Assembly (NCBI GenBank): GCA_036560145.1
Contig: DATBRV010000120.1
Span: 102,759 to 166,758, forward strand
DNA length: 64,000 nucleotides
Reading direction: 5' to 3'
Source of the DNA: DATBRV01 sp036560145
GTDB lineage: Bacteria > Myxococcota_A > UBA9160 > SMWR01
In this document: positions 26,216 to 34,369 of the stretch, piece after piece
How positions within the stretch are numbered: position 1 is the first letter of the stretch
Layout of the letters: each line of letters opens with the position of its first letter
The notes under the pieces: generated by a model
The model's database searches: none
Seen by the model: only the letters and a program-made list of their open reading frames with translations
What the model was told of the DNA's origin: nothing
Position numbers and translations under genes: made by a program

Positions 26216-27254
26216 AGATCTTCGGCGCGGCCGGATCCCTGCGCGCGGTCACCACGAAGAAACCGCCTTCACGGCTGCCGCGGGCGATCATGCCCAGCTC
26301 GACCATCACGCGCTCGAGCCAGCTCCCCGGGGTTTCGGGTCGGAACAGGCTGTCGCCCTCCCCGAACGGCTGGAAGGGCTTCGAGCGGGGCACGCTGGTC
26401 ACGAAGCTGAATCCGGTCTGGCGCAGCCAGCCGAGCACCTCGCCGATCGTGTGCTTCGACTCGTGCGGGTGCTTGTACTGGTCCATGAACCAGGCGCGGC
26501 GCTTGGCCGCCGCAAAGCCCCCCTTGCGCAGATTCGGGTCGAGGAAGGTCAGGCGGTCGCGCGTGTAGCGGAAGACCTGGCGCCGGAAGTCGGTGATCAG
26601 ACGCCCGTAGCGATGGTAGAGACCGATCAGGATGTAGCCGTTCGGCTTGACCAGCTTCGAGATCGATTGAAACGCGGCGAACGGATCGGAGGTGTGGTGG
26701 AGCACTCCGTTGGAGACCACCAGATCGAAGCTGCCCGGCTTGAAGATCGGGCGGAACAGGTTCATCTGGAGGAAGTGCGCGTTCGAGAGGTGGTTCTTGC
26801 GCTTGAACTCGAGGCCGAGGCGCAGCGAGTTCAGGCAGATGTCGGTTCCGAAGGCCGTCCGGTTGGCGATCGACAGGAAGTTCGTGAGCTGACCCGTACC
26901 GCAGCCGCACTCGAGGATCCGCGTTCCCGGCGGCACCTGATCGTCCAGCAGCTTCGCGAACATGCCCTGGCGCGCCTTCTGGATCAGGCTTCCGACGCTG
27001 TCGAAATCGTCGTAGTTCGGAAAGGGCGTCTCCTCGTAGAAGCTCTTCACGGCGTCGGTCACGTCCCCCTTCGACGCGTCCCAATCGTTGGGCCAGAAGA
27101 GCATCGGGATTCCGTCCGTCACGTCGAAGCGATGACCGCATCCCGAGCAGGTGAGCACCGCAGGGCCGCGCGCGAGATCGGCGCCGCAACCGGGGCAGCA
27201 GAGCAGCGGCAGGTATTCGTCGAGCGCGCTCTCGGGGTCCGACGCGGCCGTCAT
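26211..27254 (-). CDS. SAM-dependent methyltransferase with N-terminal zinc ribbon
   Basis: The protein has 347 residues. Residues about 15-55 form a Trm112/UPF0434-like zinc ribbon with two Cys pairs (CPGC and CSGC) followed by DGIPMLFWP. A class I methyltransferase domain follows (ILECGCGTGQLTNFL near residue 113, FGTDICLNSLRLG, VVSNGVLHHTSDPF). This domain order is common in methyltransferases of polysaccharide and natural-product clusters. ATG 27254 was chosen because the ribbon starts shortly after it; upstream in-frame sequence is short and basic. It stands alone on the minus strand between the long operon and an SGNH gene. Substrate unknown. Confidence 0.88.
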   Translation of the reverse strand: MTAASDPESALDEYLPLLCCPGCGADLARGPAVLTCSGCGHRFDVTDGIPMLFWPNDWDASKGDVTDAVKSFYEETPFPNYDDFDSVGSLIQKARQGMFAKLLDDQVPPGTRILECGCGTGQLTNFLSIANRTAFGTDICLNSLRLGLEFKRKNHLSNAHFLQMNLFRPIFKPGSFDLVVSNGVLHHTSDPFAAFQSISKLVKPNGYILIGLYHRYGRLITDFRRQVFRYTRDRLTFLDPNLRKGGFAAAKRRAWFMDQYKHPHESKHTIGEVLGWLRQTGFSFVTSVPRSKPFQPFGEGDSLFRPETPGSWLERVMVELGMIARGSREGGFFVVTARRDPAAPKIS

Positions 27255-27334
27255 CGCTCGAATCCTACCGCACTTGCGGGGCGCCCACGGCTCGCGCAAC
27301 TGCACAGACGCCTTTTGGATACACTCGCCGCCCC

Positions 27335-28273
27335 ATGCCGAGACGGCGACTCGCGCGTGAATGGCTGAGTCGGATCGGGTTGATCGGCTTCGGCCTCGCG
27401 CTGTCCCTCGCCCTGCTCGAAGCCGCGCTCCAGCTCGGAGCCGCGGTCGTGCGGCTCACGCACGAGAGCCGGGGCGCCGCGGGAGACCCCGATCGGTTTC
27501 GCATCGTCTGCGTCGGCGACTCCAACACCTACGGCCTGTATCTGGCGCGCCGCGAGTCCTACCCAGCGCAGCTCGAGCGCGAGCTCGCGGCGCTCCGGCC
27601 GGACCAGCCCGTCGAGGTCGTGAACCTGGGCGCTCCCGGGCTCAGCTCGTCGCGGCTGCTCCGGAGCTTTCCGGAGATCCTCGAGGAGCTGGCGCCCGAC
27701 CTCGTGATCGTGATGCTGGGAGCGAACGATCTGTGGACCGATCCCACGGCCGAGTCCCCCGCGCCCCCGACCACGCTCGGCGGCTTCCTGAAGCGGCACT
27801 CCCGCGTCCTGCGCCTGTTCCGGCTGCTGCGCGCGCGGGGCCGGGCGGACACGGAGGTCGCCATCGTCCCGGTTCCGGAAAAGGGAATCCTGCAGCGCGC
27901 GGATCACTGGGTCCGCATCGGCGACCACGTCTTCGACTTCGGCTTCCAGCACGCCAACCGCGAGATGCCGGGGGCCGACGCTCGCCTCGTCGAGAACCTC
28001 GAGCGCCTGAACGCGGCCATCCAGAAGTCCGGAGCCCGGGCGCTGTTCATGACCTATCCCGGTCGCTACGCGCTCTACGGCCAGGCCAACCGCGCGATCC
28101 GGCACGCGGCGCACACGAAGCAGCTGCCGCTGCTCGACCTCACAGTGATCTTCCAGGAGCCGTGTCCCCTCGAGAAGTGTCCGACCATGCTCTTCGAAGA
28201 TCAGCACCCCACCGCGCGGGGCTACCGTCTGATCGCGGAGCAGATCGCGGCCTGGATCCAGGCGCATCCCTGA
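27335..28273 (+). CDS. membrane-anchored SGNH/GDSL-type hydrolase
   Basis: The protein has 312 residues with one N-terminal membrane helix (about residues 13-38), the rest outside. SGNH blocks are clear: GDSNTYG with nucleophile Ser63, NLGAPGLSSSR (block II Gly), MLGANDLW (block III Asn) and a terminal DQHPTARGY with Asp289 and His291. The acid-to-His spacing is Asp-x-His, not the usual Asp-x-x-His. Such proteins are esterases, deacetylases or acyltransferases on carbohydrate. A close relative lies in opposite orientation at 28472. The ATG lies 80 bases from the divergent methyltransferase. Confidence 0.88.
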   Translation: MPRRRLAREWLSRIGLIGFGLALSLALLEAALQLGAAVVRLTHESRGAAGDPDRFRIVCVGDSNTYGLYLARRESYPAQLERELAALRPDQPVEVVNLGAPGLSSSRLLRSFPEILEELAPDLVIVMLGANDLWTDPTAESPAPPTTLGGFLKRHSRVLRLFRLLRARGRADTEVAIVPVPEKGILQRADHWVRIGDHVFDFGFQHANREMPGADARLVENLERLNAAIQKSGARALFMTYPGRYALYGQANRAIRHAAHTKQLPLLDLTVIFQEPCPLEKCPTMLFEDQHPTARGYRLIAEQIAAWIQAHP

Positions 28274-28304
28274 ATCCGTCGCGGCGCGAGGCTTCGCACG
28301 CGGC

Positions 28305-28334
28305 TTGACACGGACTTCGCGAATCGGATAGAAG
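28305..28334 (+). promoter_or_regulatory. candidate sigma70 promoter with no evident gene downstream
   Basis: A perfect TTGACA at 28305-28310 is followed 18 bases later by TAGAAG (28329-28334), with the same TAGAA core and spacing as the promoter candidate at 13168. It points into the end of a convergent gene, so a transcript would be antisense to the SGNH gene at 28472 or a small RNA in the 198-base gap. The -10 element matches only four of six positions. Confidence 0.3.
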
Positions 28335-28471
28335 TGTTCGTTTTCATTGACGTTCTGGTCACGAACCGGCAGCGCGGGTGCAACCGACCGGGAGCCTGGC
28401 GCGAGCCTGTTCGAAGAGTTCGAGGAAGCGTGAGCCGCCCCCCGAGACGATCGCGAACCGCGGCACAGCGC

Positions 28472-29395
28472 TCAGGGTGGCGTGCCTCCCTCGATCCGCG
28501 CGATCAGCGACTCGGCGACGATCCGGTAGCCGGCCGCGTTCGGGTGCCCGTCCGGGAAGAGCAGCTCGGGGCAGTCCTGGTCCGGGCAGAGCGGCTCGAA
28601 GATCGACTTCAGGTCGACCAGCGGCGTGCCGGCTTCGGCGGCGACCTCCGTGATCGCGGCGCTGGCGGAGGGGTAGAAGCCCTTCTTCGACGCGTAGGTC
28701 ATCAGATAGAGCGGTGTCTGGGCGGCGCGCGCCGCCTCGATCAGCCGGTGCAGGTTCTGCTTCAGCGCCACGCTGTCTCCCCACAGCCCCTTCTCGGCCT
28801 TCACGAAGCCCATGTCGAACTCGAGATCCCCGAGCCGCGCCTTGTGGCGGGCGCCCTCGGCGAGGCTTCCGTTCGGATCCATCACGATCTCGACCTTCTC
28901 GGCGACCTGCCCGCGGCGGACCAGGTAGTAGAGCCGGTAGATCAGCGAGTGGCGCGCGAGGAAGCCCTTCTGCGGACGCGCCTGCTGCGCATCGTCGATC
29001 GGAAACGGCAGCGTCCAGAAATCGTTGACGCCGACCAGCAGGATCAGGATGTCGGGATCGAACGACTCGAGCAGTCGCGGCAGGTCGCGCACCAACCGCG
29101 ACGAGTTCGTGCCGGGGAAGCCGAGGTTCACGACCTCGAGCTTCGGCGCCGCGACGCGCTCGTTCCAGAGCGCCTCGAGCTGCTGCGGATAGGCCTGCTT
29201 CCGCTCGAGCCAGAGGCCGTAGGTGTTGGAGTCCCCGAGGCACAGGACGCGCAGGTTGCCCGTGACCCAGGCGACCGGCAGCTCGCCGCGCGTCGACCGC
29301 TTCATGAAGAAGGCGCCGATCTGGAGGCCTCCCTCCAGCATCAGCAGGCCGAGCAGGATCCCGAGCGGCACCAGCGCCAGTCGCTTCCAGAGCAT
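28472..29395 (-). CDS. membrane-anchored SGNH/GDSL-type hydrolase
   Basis: A 307-residue protein with an N-terminal membrane anchor (residues about 5-30). GDSNTYG carries nucleophile Ser56; NLGFPGTNSSR, LVGVNDFW and PDGHPNAAGY supply the remaining SGNH blocks, again with Asp-x-His. The pattern GDSNTYGLWLERKQAYPQQLE parallels GDSNTYGLYLARRESYPAQLE in the protein at 27335, so the two are paralogues, arranged tail to tail with a 198-base gap. Role inferred: O-deacylation or acyl transfer on an exported glycan. The plus-strand SxtJ-like gene begins 95 bases from its start. Confidence 0.88.
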   Translation of the reverse strand: MLWKRLALVPLGILLGLLMLEGGLQIGAFFMKRSTRGELPVAWVTGNLRVLCLGDSNTYGLWLERKQAYPQQLEALWNERVAAPKLEVVNLGFPGTNSSRLVRDLPRLLESFDPDILILLVGVNDFWTLPFPIDDAQQARPQKGFLARHSLIYRLYYLVRRGQVAEKVEIVMDPNGSLAEGARHKARLGDLEFDMGFVKAEKGLWGDSVALKQNLHRLIEAARAAQTPLYLMTYASKKGFYPSASAAITEVAAEAGTPLVDLKSIFEPLCPDQDCPELLFPDGHPNAAGYRIVAESLIARIEGGTPP

Positions 29396-29490
29396 TCCGA
29401 AAGGCTATGGGCTGCGTCGAGGAACTGCCAGCGTCGCGAAGCGGCGCGCCGACGGCTAGGCTGCCTTCACGAGGCACAGTCCGCGAGCGG

Positions 29491-29976
29491 ATGGAGAGTG
29501 TACGCGTGACGACACTCCGGGTGGGAAGTCCGAAGGCGTCGGCGGCGATCTGGCGTTGGCGCGCCGGCGAGCCGGATTCCGAGCCGCGGCCGTCGGCGGC
29601 GAGCGTGCGCGTGCGCGGAACGCTGCAGGCGCTGGCCGGAACCGCCTTCGGTGTGGCGTCGCATCTGTACTGGTCGAAGACCGTCGCGATCGTGGCGTTC
29701 TCGGCGGCGGGCGTGGTGCTCTTCTGCGCGCTCGCCTCCCCCCACGGGCTCTACGCGCTCCTGAGTCGGCTGTTCGAGGCCACCGGACGCGTGGTGGGGC
29801 GCGCCATGACCTGGATCGTGATGCTGCCGATCTTCTACCTCTTCTTCCTTCCCTTCGGAAAGCTCCTGCGGCGGGGGCGGCGCGATCGCCTGCACCGCTT
29901 CTTCGACCGCGATGCCCAGACCTACTGGGAACCCCACATGGTGATGAAGTCCTCCTCGCGAGAGCGGCAGTACTAG
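29491..29976 (+). CDS. SxtJ-family small membrane protein
   Basis: The protein has 161 residues. Two hydrophobic stretches (about residues 60-80 and 103-121) are followed by a basic juxtamembrane segment and the typical SxtJ ending: PFGKLLRRGRRDRLHRFFD and an aromatic TYWEPH. The SxtJ family has no established biochemical role; it travels with NodU/CmcH carbamoyltransferases and DUF5989 proteins, and both follow here. ATG 29491 gives a length close to the family; an in-frame ATG at 29407 would add a low-complexity extension. Two bases separate its stop from the carbamoyltransferase start. Confidence 0.78.
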   Translation: MESVRVTTLRVGSPKASAAIWRWRAGEPDSEPRPSAASVRVRGTLQALAGTAFGVASHLYWSKTVAIVAFSAAGVVLFCALASPHGLYALLSRLFEATGRVVGRAMTWIVMLPIFYLFFLPFGKLLRRGRRDRLHRFFDRDAQTYWEPHMVMKSSSRERQY

Positions 29977-29978
29977 CC

Positions 29979-31810
29979 GTGAAGATCCTCGGACTCAGCT
30001 GCTTCTACCACGACTCGGCCGCCTGCATCGTCGTCGACGGAGAGATCGTCGCCGCGGCCCAGGAGGAGCGCTTCACCCGCATCAAGCACGACCAGGATTT
30101 TCCCGCCAACGCCGTGCGCTACTGCCTGGCCGAGGCGGGGATCGAGAAGAAGGGCCTCGATGCGGTGGCCTTCTACGACAAGCCCATCCTGAAGTTCCAT
30201 CGCATCCTCGAGACGACCTTCTCGGTCGCGCCCGCGGGTCTGCGGCCCTTCATGAAGGGCGTGCCGCTCTGGCTGCGCGAGAAGCTCTGGATCGAGCCGG
30301 AGATCCAGGAATCGCTCGAGCGCTGCGGCGTCGAGGCGCCCGACAAGCTCTACTTCCCCGAGCACCACGAATCGCATGCGGCCAGCGCCTTCTACCCCTC
30401 CCCGTTCCCCGAGGCCGCGGTGCTCACGGTCGACGGCGTCGGCGAATGGGCGACGGCGACGATCGGCGTGGGCGAGGGCAAGGACCTGCGCCTGCTCCAG
30501 CAGCTCTCCTTCCCGCATTCGCTCGGGCTCCCTACTCCGCCTTCACCTACTTCACCGGCTTCAAGGTGAACTCCGCCGAGTACAAGCTGATGGGGCTCGC
30601 GCCGTACGGCGAGGGGATCTACACCGATGTGATTCGGGACGAGCTGCTCGACCTCAAGGAGGACGGCTCGTTCCGCCTGAACATGGATTACTTCGGGTAC
30701 CTCGACGAGCTGGTGATGACGAGCCACCGGTTCGACGAGCGCTTCGGCGGCCCCGCGCGGCGACCCGAGGCCCCGATCACGCGCCGCGAGATGGACCTCG
30801 CCAGGTCCGTGCAGGAGGTCACCGAGGAGATCGTGCTGCGGATGGCGCGCCACGCGCGCCGCGAGACCGGCAAGAGCAGGCTCTGCATGGCCGGCGGCGT
30901 CGCGCTCAACTGCGTGGCGAACGGCCGGCTCGTGCGGGCCGGGATCTTCGACGATCTCTGGATCCAGCCCGCCGCCGGCGATGCGGGCGGCGCCGTCGGG
31001 GCCGCCCTGACCGTGTGGCACAACGAACTCGGCGGCGCGCGCAGCGCCGACGGCGTGAACGACGCCATGCAGGGCGCTTTGCTCGGGCCGGAGTTCTCGC
31101 GCGAGCAGATCCAGGAATACCTGGACGCCAATGGCTGCGTCTACACCGAGCTCACGGAAGCGGAGTGGCCCGACGCCGTCGCGAAGATCCTGGCCGAAGA
31201 GAAGGTCGTGGGCCTCTTCCAGGGGCGCATGGAGTTCGGACCGCGGGCGCTCGGCAACCGCTCGATCATCGGCGACCCCCGCTCGCGCAAGATGCAGTCG
31301 CAGATGAACCAGAAGATCAAGTTCCGGGAGGACTTCCGGCCCTTCGCGCCGGCCTGCCTCGAGGAGCGGCTGGCGGACTACTTTGAACTCGACCGGCCCT
31401 CGCCCTACATGCTGCTGGTCGCGCCCGTGCGCAAGGACCGCTGCATCCCGCCGAAGGGCGACGAGCGCGAGCTCGCGCTCGACGAATGGGTGAACCGGCC
31501 GCGCTCGGACCTGCCGGCGATCACGCACGTCGACTACTCGGCGCGCATCCAGTCCGTGAACGCGAGGTCGAACCCGCGCTTCCACCGCCTGCTCCAGGCC
31601 TTCGAGCAGCGCACCGGCTGTAGCGTGCTGATCAACACGAGCTTCAACGTGCGCGGCGAGCCGATCGTGGGCACCCCCGCGGACGCACATCGCTGTTTCA
31701 TGCGCACCGGATTGGACTACCTTTCCCTGGGACCCTTCCTGCTGGCGAAGGACGCGCAGCCGCCCTGGCGGGAAGATTCGGATTGGACGAAGACCTTCCC
31801 GCTGGATTAG
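29979..31810 (+). pseudogene. carbamoyltransferase (NodU/CmcH/TobZ type), split by a one-base frameshift
   Basis: The gene is readable in two pieces. From GTG 29979 comes KILGLSCFYHDSAAC, QEERFTRIKHD, HHESHAASAFYPSPF and LTVDGVGEW, the Kae1-like half. After LSFPHSLGL at about 30,530 the frame runs out. The family sequence continues at once in the next frame with YSAFTYFTGFKVNSAEYKL and MGLAPYGEG, and later MAGGVALNCVANG, GRMEFGPRALGNRSI and the YrdC-like carbamoyl-adenylate end (INTSFNVRGEPIV). One missing base around 30,531-30,532 explains it; restored length is about 610 residues, normal for the family. Intact, it would transfer carbamoyl from carbamoyl phosphate to a hydroxyl. It may be a real mutation or a sequence error. 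Confidence 0.88.
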
Positions 31811-31837
31811 AGCATCCGCGGGAACGAGGGTGAGGCG

Positions 31838-32002
31838 ATGGCGAAGATCGGTCATGGCGCGAAGGTGTTGCGGGAGATCATGCGGTTCGCCGTCGCCAAC
31901 AAGGCGTACTGGCTGATCCCGCTGATCCTGGTGCTCGGAATCGCCGCCGTGGTGGTGGTGGCGTCCCAGGGCGCGGCTCCGCTGATCTACACGCTGTTCT
32001 GA
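31838..32002 (+). CDS. DUF5989-family small membrane protein
   Basis: A 54-residue protein starting at ATG 31838 with a purine-rich GAGGGTGAGG ribosome-binding site just upstream. It has a short basic start (MAKIGHGAK), the family's FAVANKAYWLIPL segment leading into a single membrane helix, and the conserved ending APLIYTLF. DUF5989 proteins have no known activity but occur beside carbamoyltransferase and SxtJ genes, as here: 27 bases after the former and 6 bases before the acyltransferase. The small size and context suggest an accessory subunit that holds the carbamoyltransferase at the membrane (inference). Confidence 0.85.
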   Translation: MAKIGHGAKVLREIMRFAVANKAYWLIPLILVLGIAAVVVVASQGAAPLIYTLF

Positions 32003-32008
32003 ACCCCG

Positions 32009-32743
32009 ATGTCGGCGCCCCGATTCGATCTCGGCTTCGAAGTCGAGCGCCTGACGTTCGTGCAGAAGCTCGCGATCTACGCGCGAACGCTGTCCACCAG
32101 CCCGGCGCGGCTGCCGCTCGAGCAGCTGATCTTCCTGCTCGCGTCGTGGATTCCGACACCCGTCGGCGTCGCGCTGCGCGCGCTCCTGTATCCGATCATC
32201 CTGCGCGCCTCCTTTCCCCTGATCGTGGAGCGGGGCGCGACCCTGCACCGGCCCGGCGCCATCACGCTGGGCCGGAACGTCTTCCTGGGCGAGAACTCCT
32301 ACCTGCTCGCCGGGGGACGGGGAATCTCGATGGGCGATTACTGCCAGATCATGCCCAACGTGGTGCTGATGATCCGCGACTACCGCGGGATCCCGAACGC
32401 GGGGATCGAGATCGGCCACCACGTCGGAATCAACGTGGGCTCGATCGTCTTCAGCCACGGCCGGACCCGGATCGGCGACAACGTGCTGATCGGGCCCGGG
32501 GTCGTGATCAGCACGGCCGGCCACGCCTTCGAGGACCCCAGCCAGCCGGTGCGCACCCAGCCGGTGACGGTGGCCGACATCGAGATCGGCGCGGGGGCCT
32601 GGATCGGAGCACGCGCCGTGATCATGCCCGGCGTCCGGATCGGCGCGGGAGCCGTGATCGGCGCCGGCGCCGTGGTCACCGACGACGTGCCGCCCAACTC
32701 TCTCGCGCTGGGGGTTCCCGCGCGCGTGATCCGGAGCTGGTAG
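32009..32743 (+). CDS. left-handed beta-helix (hexapeptide-repeat) acyltransferase
   Basis: A 244-residue protein. The N-terminal third is helical with a hydrophobic stretch around residues 40-72. From about residue 80 there is a run of hexapeptide repeats of the I/L-G-x4 kind (ITLGRNVFLGENSYLL, IEIGHHVGINVGSIV, TRIGDNVLIGPGVVIS, then several near VRIGAGAVIGAGAVV), and the family ending NSLALGVPARVIRSW. A catalytic His is likely in STAGHAFED. Such enzymes O- or N-acetylate sugars from acetyl-CoA. It closes the SxtJ / carbamoyltransferase / DUF5989 unit, 6 bases downstream. Confidence 0.92.
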   Translation: MSAPRFDLGFEVERLTFVQKLAIYARTLSTSPARLPLEQLIFLLASWIPTPVGVALRALLYPIILRASFPLIVERGATLHRPGAITLGRNVFLGENSYLLAGGRGISMGDYCQIMPNVVLMIRDYRGIPNAGIEIGHHVGINVGSIVFSHGRTRIGDNVLIGPGVVISTAGHAFEDPSQPVRTQPVTVADIEIGAGAWIGARAVIMPGVRIGAGAVIGAGAVVTDDVPPNSLALGVPARVIRSW

Positions 32744-32745
32744 AA

Positions 32746-32758
32746 GGGGACGGTCCCC
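32746..32758. terminator. palindrome between convergent genes, probable transcription terminator
   Basis: GGGGAC and GTCCCC flank a central G (GGGGACGGTCCCC), so a hairpin with a 5-bp stem and 3-base loop is possible. On the plus strand it is followed by CCTCTT. It occupies most of the 19 bases between the stop of the acyltransferase and the stop of the convergent SGNH gene. A REP-type repeat is the other reading; no second copy was noticed in this window. Confidence 0.4.
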
Positions 32759-32762
32759 CCTC

Positions 32763-34283
32763 TTACCGAGCGACGAGCTCGCGGAGCTGCTCGTCCTGTT
32801 CGCGCACGCAGTCCGCGCGCCGCGCGACGACGCAGGTGAAGCGGATCGCCTCGTGCTCGCGCACGCGCAGCGAGGGATTCTCCGCCACCAGCTGCTCCGG
32901 GGCCGGATCGGTCCACTCCGCGGCGCGCCACTCGCTCGCCGGACGCGGAATTCCCGCGCCGCGCAGCGTGCGTTCGATCTCCGCGGCAATCAGCTGATGC
33001 GCGCGCAGGTTGGGGTGGGCGAACTCGTTGATCAGCGCGTCGCCCACCAGGCCCTGGTCGCTCGCCGCGGCGAGCAGGCCGTCGGTGTCCACCACCAGCG
33101 AGCCGGTCCGCTCGGCGACCGCGCGGATCCAGTCGTTGAACCAGGTCGGCGCGCCGTGGGGCACCCGGTCGAGATCGCTGGCTCGGCGATACGAAGCGCG
33201 CGCGAGATCGGATCGCCCGAGCGCCCGCTGGCAGCCGGCGATGCGGTAGTGCAGGAGCGCGTATTCGTCGTCGATCGCGAGCGCTCGCTCCCAGGCGGCG
33301 AGCCCCGCTCGGCAGTCCCCGCCGTCCGCGGCGCGCTCCCCCTCCGCGAAGCGCGCCTGCCACTCGGCCGCCCCCGCGCCGCCGAGGCCCGAGCGGTGGG
33401 TCGACGCGCCGGGCGGCCAATCCGCGAAGTTCTGCGAGAGCGTGAGCAAGACCACGCGCGCGCCGGCGCCCTGCGCCGTGCGCGCGATCTCCTCGAGGTT
33501 CAGCCGGTAGAGCTCGTCGCGCTGCGCGATCTGCTCCGGCGTGGCGTAGCCCTCCCCCTCCACGCGCTTCGAGAACACCGCGAACATCTCGCTGAACTCC
33601 TGGCGCTCTCCCGCCATGAAGCGCTCGAGCGCCTCCCGCGAGCTCTCGCGGCGGCCGCTCAGCCAGTGGGAGGCCAGCGTGAAGAGCCGCGTGGAGAAGA
33701 GCCGCTCCCGCAGACGGAAGAGCCGCGGATCCATCTCGATCAGACGGCTGTAGTAACGGCTCTCGGCCCACTCGTTGTGGCCGCTGTAGACGATCACGAG
33801 ATCGGGCTGGTGGTGAGCGACCTCCCGCGTCGCGACCAGCGCGCGGCGCGAGCTGTAGCCCGCGATCGCCGCGTTCACGACCTCCACCTCGAGATCGGGA
33901 AGGGCGGCCTGGAGCCGGCGCTCGAGCCAGGCGCCGAAGGCGTAGGCCGGCGGGTACGGGTATCCCGCCGCCGAGGACTCTCCCACCACGAACACGCGGA
34001 AACCGTTCGCGGGTTTTTCGGCGAGGAACTCCCGCTCCGGCGCCGGATCGGCGGCGGATTCGCCCTGCACGCGGGCCGGGGAGACGCGCAGCACGCGGGC
34101 GCCGTCCGCGCGCTGCGCGGGCACGAAGAGGGGAACCGCGGCCGAGAAGCCGACCATCGGATCGTAGGCGGGAGGCCCCTCGCCCGCGCCGGCGACGCGC
34201 AGCACGAGCTCGAGGGCGACGAGCAGCGCCACCCCGGCGGCGAGGCCGCCCGCGACGAGACCGAGTCGGGCCCAGACGCTCAC
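32763..34283 (-). CDS. membrane-anchored SGNH-hydrolase-like protein with TPR-like insert
   Basis: A 506-residue protein with one N-terminal membrane helix (about 5-30). SGNH blocks: GESSAAGYPYPP with nucleophile Ser103, a block II Gly in NAAIAGYSSRR, and VIVYSGHNEW with the block III Asn. Near the C-terminus INEFAHPNLRAHQ has Glu, not Asp, three residues before the His, an unusual triad acid. A middle section (LAAWERALAIDDEYALLHYRI and what follows) looks like one or two TPR units. The GTG start at 34283 was chosen because the membrane helix begins there; no strong ribosome-binding site is visible. It diverges from the SGNH gene at 34370. Confidence 0.83.
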   Translation of the reverse strand: MSVWARLGLVAGGLAAGVALLVALELVLRVAGAGEGPPAYDPMVGFSAAVPLFVPAQRADGARVLRVSPARVQGESAADPAPEREFLAEKPANGFRVFVVGESSAAGYPYPPAYAFGAWLERRLQAALPDLEVEVVNAAIAGYSSRRALVATREVAHHQPDLVIVYSGHNEWAESRYYSRLIEMDPRLFRLRERLFSTRLFTLASHWLSGRRESSREALERFMAGERQEFSEMFAVFSKRVEGEGYATPEQIAQRDELYRLNLEEIARTAQGAGARVVLLTLSQNFADWPPGASTHRSGLGGAGAAEWQARFAEGERAADGGDCRAGLAAWERALAIDDEYALLHYRIAGCQRALGRSDLARASYRRASDLDRVPHGAPTWFNDWIRAVAERTGSLVVDTDGLLAAASDQGLVGDALINEFAHPNLRAHQLIAAEIERTLRGAGIPRPASEWRAAEWTDPAPEQLVAENPSLRVREHEAIRFTCVVARRADCVREQDEQLRELVAR

Positions 34284-34369
34284 GGGCAGCGACGTAGCCG
34301 ATCGGACGCGCCGTGTCGAGCAGCGTCCTGGTTGCAGCGCCGCGATACAATGTCGCCGGTTGACACGCG

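Noticed and set aside
28334..29509. 391-codon plus-strand frame downstream of the candidate promoter
   Set aside because: Runs antisense through an intact SGNH gene and has no protein-like features beyond the first ten residues.
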